In this document: piece by piece, positions 45,359 to 54,080 of the stretch | How the letters are laid out: each line of letters opens with the position of its first letter | Position numbering within the stretch: the stretch's first letter is position 1 | Source of the DNA: an uncultured Parabacteroides sp. | Lineage (GTDB): Bacteria > Bacteroidota > Bacteroidia > Bacteroidales > Tannerellaceae | Assembly: GCF_902493135.1 (NCBI RefSeq) | Contig: NZ_CABUOD010000022.1 | Location: 1-64,000, forward strand | Reading direction: 5' to 3' | DNA length: 64,000 nt | Program-made: the position numbers and the translations under genes | Notes under the pieces: model-generated | Told to the model about the DNA's origin: nothing | Databases searched by the model: none | Seen by the model: the letters and a program-made list of their open reading frames with translations, nothing else

Positions 45359-48300
45359 ATGACAAAAGATTTTAAACGCTTTTATGTATCGAGAGCGATG
45401 TTCTTGGGAGCTTCCATGCTCTTAGCATCAATCGGGATGGTCTCGGCTAATCCTTCAACCGGTACGTTTGGTTCGGACGAACCCAATCCTGTTGTGGCTT
45501 CTCCTCAACAGGCAAAACACAGTATCAAAGGTGTAGTAGAAGATGCACTTGGTCCTATCGCTGGAGCTAATGTCGTAGAAAAAGGTACGACTAATGGAAC
45601 TATTACCGATATGGACGGTAATTTCTCTTTGGAAGTATCTCCTAATTCGATCCTTGTTGTTTCTTATATAGGATATAAGGATCAGGAAATCCCCGTAAAC
45701 AATCAGACTTCGTTCAACATTAAACTGGCTGAAGACTCACAGGCTTTGGATGAAGTTGTAGTTGTAGGTTACGGTACACAGAAAAAGGTTAACTTGTCAG
45801 GATCCGTATCGACTATCAACGTTGCTGAATTGACAGAAAGCCGCCCCATCACCAACGTCTCTCACGCATTGGCAGGTCTTGCAGCCGGTGTAAACGTACA
45901 AGGTACGGCCAATCAGCCGGGTAATGATAATGCCTCCATCAAAGTGCGTGGTCAGGGTACACTGAATGACTCTGCTCCGTTAGTTATCATCGATGGCGTT
46001 GAAGCTGGCATCAACACTGTCAACCCTCAGGATATTGAATCGATGACCGTTTTGAAAGATGCTGCCTCTTCCGCCATCTACGGTTCTCGTGCAGCCAATG
46101 GTGTCATTTTGATTACAACAAAGCAAGGCAAAGCCGGTTCTATCAAATTAGACTATAATGGTTACGTCTCATTTACCTCCCCGGAGATCCCAAGTTCTAT
46201 GGATCCGGTATCAGATTATGCCACTTACATGGAGTTGATCAACGAAGGATACGAAAACTCAGGGTTAAAGAAACAATTCTCGCAAGAGGTTATTGACGAA
46301 TGGCGTGCCGATGGCGGAAAAGATCCGCTCAGATATCCGAATACCAACTGGCTGGATGAAACATTCAAAAATTCGACTTCCCACAACCATGTGATTTCGA
46401 TGAGCGGCGGTAGCGACAAGATTCGCTTCTATTCTTCATTCGGTTATCAGAAGAATCCAGGTGTCATGGAAAATACGGCATACGAGAAGTATAACGGGCG
46501 TGTCAACATCTCAGCCGATGTAAAACCGTGGTTGAACTTGGGTGCTCAGGTTAGCGGCTATGTATCGAATATGGATCCGGCTGCCAAATATACGGCTAAT
46601 GATAAGAAAGACACATCTGTCGATGATGTATTCACATATGCTTCAGCAACAACTCCCGGCATGGTATTCCGCGCACCGGACGGACGATACGGAGCCATGA
46701 ATAACAGCGAGGATGATGCACAAGCTGCTGTGAATAACCCTTTGCGCCGCTTGAATCAAACGGCCGGCAATATCCGTAAAACCAATATGCGTTCCCGTTT
46801 CGTCGGCACTTTGAAACCTTTTGAAGGATTCTCAGTAACAGCTTCTTACTCATACGAGTTCGTAGACGAACAGCGGAGCAAAAAGCCTGTATTCATCGAC
46901 GCTTGGAACTTCCGTGACGAAGTAATCACCTCTTCTACACGCGGGAAAACAAGTATCATGAACTATGACGGTAAAGTAGAACGCTTCTTCGGTGATGTTG
47001 TTGCACGCTATGAAAAACGTTTCCTGGATAATCGTTTAGGCATAAACGCCATGGTCGGGGCCAGCCAAGAAATGTATCGCAGCAAGAATTTCTCCGCTAC
47101 TAAATATGATATGATCGACTTAAGCCTGAATGTGATCAATGCTGCCATTGGCGATGCGTCCGCTTCCGGTTCAAGTACAGAATGGGCCATGCGTTCTTTC
47201 TTCGGGCGCGTCAATCTGGACTGGGATAACAAATATTTGTTGGAAGTGAACCTTCGCTCAGACCAGTCATCCCGTTTCCTTTCCAATAACCGGACCGGTT
47301 ATTTCCCCTCCGCCTCTGTCGCTTGGCGTATGGACCAGGAAGCATTCATGGAAGACTGGGTGGAAAAAGGTTTGAGCAATTTAAAACTGCGTCTTTCTTA
47401 CGGTTCTTTAGGTAACAATTCTGTCGGCAACTATGACGCTCTCGCGACTTATGCCAACAAACCAAGTAGTGGAAGTGCTTTCAACTACACATTGAACAAT
47501 GCCTTGGTATTGGGACTTGCACAAGCTCAATTGGCAAACCCGAACCTGACTTGGGAATCTACCTACATGACCAACGTCGGCATCGACTTCGGATTGGTTA
47601 ACAATAAACTTACCGGTACGATCGATTATTTCAATAAAAAGACAAAAGACATCTTGATCAACCTGCCGGCTCCCGACGTACATGGAACGGCTTCCATCCC
47701 TAAACAGAACAGCGCTACTGTTACGAACCAGGGTATTGAAATGACACTTGGCTGGCAAGATAAGATCGGAGACTTTTCTTATGGAGTGAACGGAAACTTT
47801 ACATACGTAAAGAATATGGTAAACAAATTCAAAGGGAAAGAGAAAGGCGGTCAGTCTATTGACGGAGCTAACTTAATCTGGGAAGGGCATTCGATCAACT
47901 CCCAATACCTGCTGCGCGTAGACCGTATCATACAGACAGATGCTGATCTGGCACTTGTACAACAGATGATCGACAATGCACCGGTAGACGATAAAGGCAA
48001 AAAAGTCAATCCGTTTGCTGCATTCGGGACACCTCAAAAAGGAGATTTACTGTACAAAGACATCAATGGAGACGGTATCATCGATATGGATGACCGCGAA
48101 ATCGTCAGCGACGGCCCGAATCCGAAATTCCAATTCGGTTTGAACCTGAATGCTGCTTACAAAGGTTTCGACTTCTCCGTCCTGTTCCAAGGACAAGCAG
48201 GAGTAAAGACATATTGGCAACACGATTTAGCCAACACTTCATCCGTTCGTTTCGGATACCAGTTGAACAAAGAAGTGGCAGAAGGCCGTTGGACAGAAGG

Positions 48301-48592
48301 CCGTACGGACGCTACTTATCCGCGTTTACTTCAGTCCCAAAATGAAATCAACAAGCAGAGAAGTGATTTCTACCTGTCAAACAAAGCGTATTTGAAGATT
48401 CGCAACATCCAGTTAGGCTATACCCTGCCAAAGTCCGTTACAGATAAGATGCAATTGGAAAGACTCCGTTTCTACGGTAGTTTGGAGAATTTCTTCACAT
48501 TCACGTCATACAGAGGTCTTGATCCGGAAATCAGCGGTTTAGGTTATCCGGCTATGAAATCAGCTGTATTAGGTATTAATGTCACCTTTTAA
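45359..48592 (+). CDS. SusC/RagA TonB-dependent transporter (plus arm)
   Basis: A 1077-residue outer-membrane importer. The signal is MTKDFKRFYVSRAMFLGASM; then come the regulatory domain, DEVVVVGYGTQKKVNLSG, plug motif MTVLKDAASSAIYGSRAANGVI, and a barrel ending in VLGINVTF. Its first 150 or so residues match the minus-arm SusC closely; the rest is clearly different, so the two pairs probably import different fragments. It is followed by its susD after 14 bases. Confidence 0.95.
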   Translation: MTKDFKRFYVSRAMFLGASMLLASIGMVSANPSTGTFGSDEPNPVVASPQQAKHSIKGVVEDALGPIAGANVVEKGTTNGTITDMDGNFSLEVSPNSILVVSYIGYKDQEIPVNNQTSFNIKLAEDSQALDEVVVVGYGTQKKVNLSGSVSTINVAELTESRPITNVSHALAGLAAGVNVQGTANQPGNDNASIKVRGQGTLNDSAPLVIIDGVEAGINTVNPQDIESMTVLKDAASSAIYGSRAANGVILITTKQGKAGSIKLDYNGYVSFTSPEIPSSMDPVSDYATYMELINEGYENSGLKKQFSQEVIDEWRADGGKDPLRYPNTNWLDETFKNSTSHNHVISMSGGSDKIRFYSSFGYQKNPGVMENTAYEKYNGRVNISADVKPWLNLGAQVSGYVSNMDPAAKYTANDKKDTSVDDVFTYASATTPGMVFRAPDGRYGAMNNSEDDAQAAVNNPLRRLNQTAGNIRKTNMRSRFVGTLKPFEGFSVTASYSYEFVDEQRSKKPVFIDAWNFRDEVITSSTRGKTSIMNYDGKVERFFGDVVARYEKRFLDNRLGINAMVGASQEMYRSKNFSATKYDMIDLSLNVINAAIGDASASGSSTEWAMRSFFGRVNLDWDNKYLLEVNLRSDQSSRFLSNNRTGYFPSASVAWRMDQEAFMEDWVEKGLSNLKLRLSYGSLGNNSVGNYDALATYANKPSSGSAFNYTLNNALVLGLAQAQLANPNLTWESTYMTNVGIDFGLVNNKLTGTIDYFNKKTKDILINLPAPDVHGTASIPKQNSATVTNQGIEMTLGWQDKIGDFSYGVNGNFTYVKNMVNKFKGKEKGGQSIDGANLIWEGHSINSQYLLRVDRIIQTDADLALVQQMIDNAPVDDKGKKVNPFAAFGTPQKGDLLYKDINGDGIIDMDDREIVSDGPNPKFQFGLNLNAAYKGFDFSVLFQGQAGVKTYWQHDLANTSSVRFGYQLNKEVAEGRWTEGRTDATYPRLLQSQNEINKQRSDFYLSNKAYLKIRNIQLGYTLPKSVTDKMQLERLRFYGSLENFFTFTSYRGLDPEISGLGYPAMKSAVLGINVTF

Positions 48593-48606
48593 TTGAATCA
48601 AACATC

Positions 48607-50322
48607 ATGAACAAGTATAAATTATTTTTCACTTGCGCTGCTTCGTTTTTATTCATGAGCAGTTGCTATGACCTGGATCGTTATCCGGAAGACCAAATGA
48701 GTGCCGGGACTTTCTTCCAGACACAGGATCACGCCGATCAGGCAATGATGGGCGTTTACAGCCAGATGACGCATGACGATGTATTCGGCCGCCAATTCGG
48801 TTTCGACTGTTTAGGTGGTGTAGGAGCCGGATATGACGCTCCTTCCTATCCGAATATCGGCCGCGGAACTTACACAACGACAGAAGGTGCCGTCGGCAAT
48901 AAGTTCAAACAATTGTATGAAGGTGTCGCACGTGCGAATATCGTCTTGCAGAATGTGGACAAATGCGATATGTCGGATGAATTGAAAAGTCGTTACAAAT
49001 CGGAAGCTCGTTTCATGCGTGGCCTCTATTACTTCACTTTGCTCGATTTCTGGGGCGGCGTTCCTATCTATGACGAAAAGACAATCGTAGCGGAAGATTT
49101 CTCCAACATGATGAACCCGAGAAGCTCAGCCGACGAAGTGCGTAAGTTCATCATCCAGGATATGGATGACGCCATCGCCCACCTGCCGGCTAAATGGGAC
49201 GACACGAACAAAGGCCGTGCCACATCCGGGGCTGCAATGGCATTGAAAGGGAAAGTGCTTCTTTATAACAAACAGTATCAGGAAGCTGCCACATGCTTTG
49301 AAAGTGTTATAAACAGTGGCGAATATGCTTTATATTCCGATTATGCCAACCTGTTCAAACCGGGTGGTGATGAAAGTTCCGAAATGATTTTCGCCATCCA
49401 GAATATTGGCGGTGTCGGTACAGACTTCGGTATGCCTACCACCTTCTATATGGGAAGCCGTGCTTCTTACGGAAGTTGCTGGAACAATGTAATGGCTGCC
49501 ACTGATTTCGTAGACTCTTATGAATGGACTGATGGTCATCCGTTCGATTGGAACGAAGTGATTCCCGGGTTCAACGAAAGCGACGATGTGAAGAAAGAGA
49601 CATTCTATGCCACTCTGAACAAAGGATTGAACCAAGTGGAAACTTATCCGGCAGCCAAAGACAAATTATTGGACATGTACAGCAAACGAGACCCACGTAT
49701 GATGGCTACTATCATCCTGCCATACACGACTTATAAGGGTTGGTACGCCAACGCTCCAATGGATACCGAATATATTATTACTGCAAAATCCGGACAAGCA
49801 AACGAAAAGAACGGTTTTATCCGCGTCAACGGAAACTACGAAATGTATTTGTGGCGCAAGTTCGTCGCCGAATACGATATGGACGGAGCCATCAACAACC
49901 GTGCCGATACACCGATAAACTTTCCGTTGATCCGCTATGCCGACGTTCTGTTAATGTTGGCAGAATGCTACAACCAGACAGACCAGCAGACCAAAGCAGT
50001 AGATCTGATCAACCAGGTTCGTGCACGTGTTGGTATGCCTGGGCTCAACAGTGGTCCAAGCTATTTGAAAGCGACAACCAAAGACGAAGTATTCAAGCGT
50101 ATCAGACATGAACGTGCCGTCGAATTGGCAGGTGAAGGTCATAGTTTCAGCGACATGAAACGTTGGGGACTGCTCGAATCCTTGGCTGGCAAAGTAAAAG
50201 GTTTCACCGGACAGTTCTATTATAACCGCGTCGTTCAGGCACGCGACTATCTGTGGCCGATTCCGAACAGCGAAACAGAAAAGAATCCGAGTCTGAAAGA
50301 AAATCAGAATCCAGGATGGTAA
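48607..50322 (+). CDS. SusD/RagB family glycan-binding lipoprotein (plus arm)
   Basis: A 571-residue lipoprotein (FLFMSSCYDLDRYPEDQ) with SusD patterns KQLYEGVARANIVLQNVD, ARFMRGLYYFTLLDFWGGVPIYD, NFPLIRYADVLLMLAECYNQ and the C-terminal DYLWPIPNSETEKNPSLKENQNPGW. It partners the adjacent SusC. Confidence 0.95.
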   Translation: MNKYKLFFTCAASFLFMSSCYDLDRYPEDQMSAGTFFQTQDHADQAMMGVYSQMTHDDVFGRQFGFDCLGGVGAGYDAPSYPNIGRGTYTTTEGAVGNKFKQLYEGVARANIVLQNVDKCDMSDELKSRYKSEARFMRGLYYFTLLDFWGGVPIYDEKTIVAEDFSNMMNPRSSADEVRKFIIQDMDDAIAHLPAKWDDTNKGRATSGAAMALKGKVLLYNKQYQEAATCFESVINSGEYALYSDYANLFKPGGDESSEMIFAIQNIGGVGTDFGMPTTFYMGSRASYGSCWNNVMAATDFVDSYEWTDGHPFDWNEVIPGFNESDDVKKETFYATLNKGLNQVETYPAAKDKLLDMYSKRDPRMMATIILPYTTYKGWYANAPMDTEYIITAKSGQANEKNGFIRVNGNYEMYLWRKFVAEYDMDGAINNRADTPINFPLIRYADVLLMLAECYNQTDQQTKAVDLINQVRARVGMPGLNSGPSYLKATTKDEVFKRIRHERAVELAGEGHSFSDMKRWGLLESLAGKVKGFTGQFYYNRVVQARDYLWPIPNSETEKNPSLKENQNPGW

Positions 50323-50342
50323 TCATCTACCATTAAACAAAT

Positions 50343-50372
50343 AAAAGGGCAGACTGTTATGTCTGTCCTTTT
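50343..50372 (+). terminator. terminator between susD and the lyase (plus arm)
   Basis: AAAAGGGCAGAC pairs with GTCTGTCCTTTT over a 6-base loop with a T tail. It mirrors the terminator in the minus arm. Confidence 0.88.
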
Positions 50373-50376
50373 TCAT

Positions 50377-50384
50377 TATATTTG
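50377..50384 (+). promoter_or_regulatory. -7 box of the lyase-sulfatase pair
   Basis: TATATTTG directly behind the susD terminator and 36 bases ahead of the lyase start. It suggests the lyase and sulfatase have their own promoter. Confidence 0.5.
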
Positions 50385-50420
50385 TAATCTATATGCTTCA
50401 ATCGGAAAAAGGGACTATAT

Positions 50421-52346
50421 ATGAAAAAAGTTTTTTATATCATTTTATTATTATTATGCCTCGGTACTGTTTCTGCCCAAGACAGCCTTTTAGAGAACAG
50501 TGTCTCTAAAGAGGAACTATTTTCAATATTAGCTGCAGATGAACATTGGATCTCATACCCATCTTATCAGAACCGGGAAAAGTGGGAACATATAGCCACA
50601 CCGGAAATCAGGCAGAATATCATATCTGATGGAGAGAAAGCACTTTCCCATATTTGGAAACCGGATTTGGCGACGGATTATCTGGCCTACAAACGTACTG
50701 GAGAAATCTTGACCGGTCGTGAAAACCATATGGCATTAATATCTCTCACCTTAGCCGAGTTAGTAGAAGGCAAAGGACGTTTTATGGATGCCATCATCAA
50801 CGGGGCATGGTTTTTATGCGAGACTTCCTGGGTACATTCGGCGCACGCTTATTTCCAGAAAGACCAGTCAGGCCTGCCGGATCCGGACGAACCGACTGTT
50901 GAACTTGTTGTAGCCGATATCGGTGCGCAAATGGCTTGGACCTATCACTTTTTTAAAGAAGAATTCGATAAAGTCAGCCCGCTTATATCCAAAAGAATAA
51001 AAAAGACTGTCATAGAACGATTGATCGATCCTTATTTTTCCCGTACCGATTATTGGTGGATGGGGCTACATGGAGAAAAAAATGTAAATAACTGGAACAT
51101 TTGGATCAATTATAATGTATTGCAAGCCGTCATGCTATTGGATGACGATCGACGCCAAAAGACTGAACACGTATACCAGTTGATGCGCTCAGTCGATCGT
51201 TACATCGACGTGCAGCATGAGGATGGGGCTTGCGAAGAAGGTCCGACCTATTGGGGACATGCCGGAGCTAATTTAGTAAAATTCCTGGACCTGCTATATC
51301 GTATTACCGATGGAAGCATTAATATTTTCAATCAGGAAAAGATACAAAATATAGGGAAATACATCTATCGCGTCCATATTTACAACCGGTATTTTGTAAA
51401 CTTTTCAGATGCCGGAGCGGTCTGCAACATCAATTCCGGAGCGGTTTACCACTATGGCAAATGTATCGATGATCCTGTCATGACTGGTTTTGCCTCTGAT
51501 TTTGCCAGAATCAGCAACTGGGCAACCACACTTCACCGGGGAAGTATTTTCGCAAGGGTTTTGGACGATATTGTCATGTCAAAAGAGATTTTGAAGGGAA
51601 AAGGTCGCGACATCGACTTCCTTTCTTATTATTTCAAAGACTCCGAACTTTGTGTCGCCAGGGATGGAAAGAAATTAAATGCAGGATTCTTTTTTGCCGC
51701 ACACGGAAGCCACAACAATGTACCGCACAATCATAATGATGTCGGTAGCTGCATGCTTTATTATAACGGTTTGCCAGTCCTAATCGATGTCGGTGTCGGA
51801 CGTTATACTCGCAAAACATTCAGTTCTGAACGATATTCAATCTGGACCATGCAGTCCTGCTATCACAATCTGCCGACCATAAACGGCAATGACCAGCATA
51901 ACGGAGAAAAATTCAAAGCAACTGATGTACATTTCAAAGATACCAAACAAAACGCCTGTTTTTCTGCAGACATTACGAATGCTTATGCAGCAGAAGCAAA
52001 TATTAAATCCTGGATTAGAACGTATCAGCTAAAACGTAAAAAAGAATTTATTATTTCCGATAGTTGGTCGTTAAATAAAACAACAGGAGAAACAGTTCTA
52101 AACTTTATGACGGCCTGTGATATAGAAGAACAAGACGGTTCACTATTCCTGAAAAGAGACGATATGAGCATACAGATCGTGTACGACAAAAAGCAACTGT
52201 CTCCAACAATAGAGACTATCAAAATTAATGACAGTTCCCTATTGTCTTCATGGACAAGCGGAGTACTTTACAGAATCCGTTTTTTTATAATCAATCCGCA
52301 ACAAAAAGGCAAATGCAAAATATCATTACGTCCTATAAATCAATAA
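50421..52346 (+). CDS. heparinase II/III-type polysaccharide lyase (copy 2)
   Basis: A 641-residue secreted lyase (signal LLLLCLGTVSAQ), paralogous along its full length to the lyase of the other arm. Shared blocks include ELVEGKGRFMDAIINGAWF, VNNWNIWINYNVLQA, GACEEGPTYWGHAG and NVPHNHNDVGSCMLYY; thus the Asn, Tyr and His residues expected for catalysis are kept. Codon use is more AT-rich than copy 1. It is followed 4 bases later by the sulfatase gene. Substrate class as for copy 1. Confidence 0.88.
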   Translation: MKKVFYIILLLLCLGTVSAQDSLLENSVSKEELFSILAADEHWISYPSYQNREKWEHIATPEIRQNIISDGEKALSHIWKPDLATDYLAYKRTGEILTGRENHMALISLTLAELVEGKGRFMDAIINGAWFLCETSWVHSAHAYFQKDQSGLPDPDEPTVELVVADIGAQMAWTYHFFKEEFDKVSPLISKRIKKTVIERLIDPYFSRTDYWWMGLHGEKNVNNWNIWINYNVLQAVMLLDDDRRQKTEHVYQLMRSVDRYIDVQHEDGACEEGPTYWGHAGANLVKFLDLLYRITDGSINIFNQEKIQNIGKYIYRVHIYNRYFVNFSDAGAVCNINSGAVYHYGKCIDDPVMTGFASDFARISNWATTLHRGSIFARVLDDIVMSKEILKGKGRDIDFLSYYFKDSELCVARDGKKLNAGFFFAAHGSHNNVPHNHNDVGSCMLYYNGLPVLIDVGVGRYTRKTFSSERYSIWTMQSCYHNLPTINGNDQHNGEKFKATDVHFKDTKQNACFSADITNAYAAEANIKSWIRTYQLKRKKEFIISDSWSLNKTTGETVLNFMTACDIEEQDGSLFLKRDDMSIQIVYDKKQLSPTIETIKINDSSLLSSWTSGVLYRIRFFIINPQQKGKCKISLRPINQ

Positions 52347-52350
52347 ACAT

Positions 52351-53934
52351 ATGTATAAACAACTCAATCATTCCAACCATGATGTGGCATATCTTTTAGG
52401 GGGTATCCTTCTTTTCTCCTTTCAGGGATGTAAAGAAAAGCCTGTTACCACCCTGGATTTATCAACCACTCCTAACATCATCTACATCTTCCCTGACCAG
52501 ATGCGTAACCATGCGATGGGATTCTGGCGGGAAACAGGATTCCGAGAAGCGGTGAATTTTGAGGGGGATCCGGTGCATACGCCTAATTTGAACCGGTTTG
52601 CGAGAGAATCCGTTGTGCTAACTTCGGCCATGAGCAACTGCCCGCTGAGCAGTCCGCACCGGGGAATATTGTTGACGGGAATGTACCCGGAACATAGCGG
52701 GGTTCCCTTAAACTGTAATGCCAACCGTCCGATCAGTTCATTGCGCGAAGATGCAACCTGCATCAGCGACGTGTTCAGCCAAGCCGGCTATAACTGTGCT
52801 TATATCGGGAAACTGCATGTCGACTGCCCGACTCCCAATGACCCGGAACGTCCCGGAAAATACGTGGAAGACCGTGTTCCGGCCTGGGATGCCTATACGC
52901 CGGCAGAACGCCGGCATGGTTTCGATTACTGGTATTCGTACGGGACCTATGACGTCCACAAGCATCCGCACTATTGGGATACCGAAGGCGTCAAGCATGA
53001 GATAAACGAGTGGTCGCCCGAACATGAAGCAGACAAAGCCATCTCCTATCTGCGGAATGAGGGGAACGTACGGGACCCTAAAAAGCCGTTCTTTATGATG
53101 GTCAGCTTCAACCCGCCTCACAGTCCGTACGCCTCACTGGAAGATTGCATGGAGGAAGATTACAACTTATACAAAGACCTACCGCTGGACAGCCTGTTGA
53201 TTCGTCCGAATGCGAACCGGGAAATGAAAAAAGCACCATCCGTACGTTATTACTTTGCATCGGTGACAGGTATCGACCGGGCTTTCGGACGGATATTGGA
53301 TGAACTCAAAAAACAGGGATTGGACAAGAACACCCTCGTTATTTTCTCTTCCGACCATGGAGAGACCATGTGCAGCCAAAATACGGACGATCCGAAAAAC
53401 TCGCCTTACGCCGAAAGCATGAACGTCCCGTTTATGGTTCGTTTACCCGGAAAAGTACCCCCTCGGATCGACCGCGAGCTTTTGTTGTCTTCCCCTGATA
53501 TCATGCCGACCCTACTCGGACTGTGCGGCCTGGAAAAACAAATTCCGGCAACCGTGGAAGGACGAAATTATGCCGGGCGTTTTACAGGAAAGGACTCTTC
53601 CGTTCCTTTGCGTCAGGGAGCCTTGTACATCAAAAATGTCGATGGAGACAAGGACGTCGAAGGAAAAGTCATTTCTTATTTTCCGGTGTCGAGAGGAATC
53701 AAAACACATCAATATACAATGTCGCTCACGATCGACCGGAAGACAAAAGAACTCAAGGAGGTCCTATTGTTTGATGACCTGAAAGATCCGTATCAGATGC
53801 AGAACCTGCCCTGGCAGGAGAATAAAGAGATCATATCCGACTTATGCAAACAAATGGTTCCGTTGCTGAAAGAGGCGGATGATCCGTGGTATAAAGAACA
53901 AATACTGAAAGAACTGATTCCTTACGGGAACTAA
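52351..53934 (+). CDS. S1-type sulfatase, serine type
   Basis: A 527-residue exported sulfatase. The start carries a lipoprotein-like signal (LLFSFQGCKEK) and the metal site PNIIYIFPDQMR. The activation motif is S100-S-P-H-R104 (PLSSPHRGILLTG), a Ser version of CxPxR that would need an anSME-type enzyme to make formylglycine. The distal metal motif is VIFSSDHGETM. It is in operon with the lyase, so the glycan is probably sulfated; the position cleaved is unknown. Confidence 0.92.
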   Translation: MYKQLNHSNHDVAYLLGGILLFSFQGCKEKPVTTLDLSTTPNIIYIFPDQMRNHAMGFWRETGFREAVNFEGDPVHTPNLNRFARESVVLTSAMSNCPLSSPHRGILLTGMYPEHSGVPLNCNANRPISSLREDATCISDVFSQAGYNCAYIGKLHVDCPTPNDPERPGKYVEDRVPAWDAYTPAERRHGFDYWYSYGTYDVHKHPHYWDTEGVKHEINEWSPEHEADKAISYLRNEGNVRDPKKPFFMMVSFNPPHSPYASLEDCMEEDYNLYKDLPLDSLLIRPNANREMKKAPSVRYYFASVTGIDRAFGRILDELKKQGLDKNTLVIFSSDHGETMCSQNTDDPKNSPYAESMNVPFMVRLPGKVPPRIDRELLLSSPDIMPTLLGLCGLEKQIPATVEGRNYAGRFTGKDSSVPLRQGALYIKNVDGDKDVEGKVISYFPVSRGIKTHQYTMSLTIDRKTKELKEVLLFDDLKDPYQMQNLPWQENKEIISDLCKQMVPLLKEADDPWYKEQILKELIPYGN

Positions 53935-53949
53935 GACCAAAGACGCTAA

Positions 53950-54065
53950 AAGAAGAACCAGGTACGCTGATGACGCGGATTTAACGGATTTACGCGGATT
54001 TTTTCTATTAATATGATCCGCGCCCATCCGTCTAATCCGCGTCATCGGTGTACCTGGTTCTTCTT
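53950..54065. repeat. dispersed palindromic repeat, copy 4
   Basis: AAGAAGAACCAGGTAC at the left pairs with GTACCTGGTTCTTCTT at the right, with GATGACGCGGAT/ATCCGCGTCATC arms inside. It fills the gap between the convergent sulfatase and GH2 genes and could work as a two-way terminator. Confidence 0.8.
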
Positions 54066-54080
54066 TCTTGTGTACTATTT

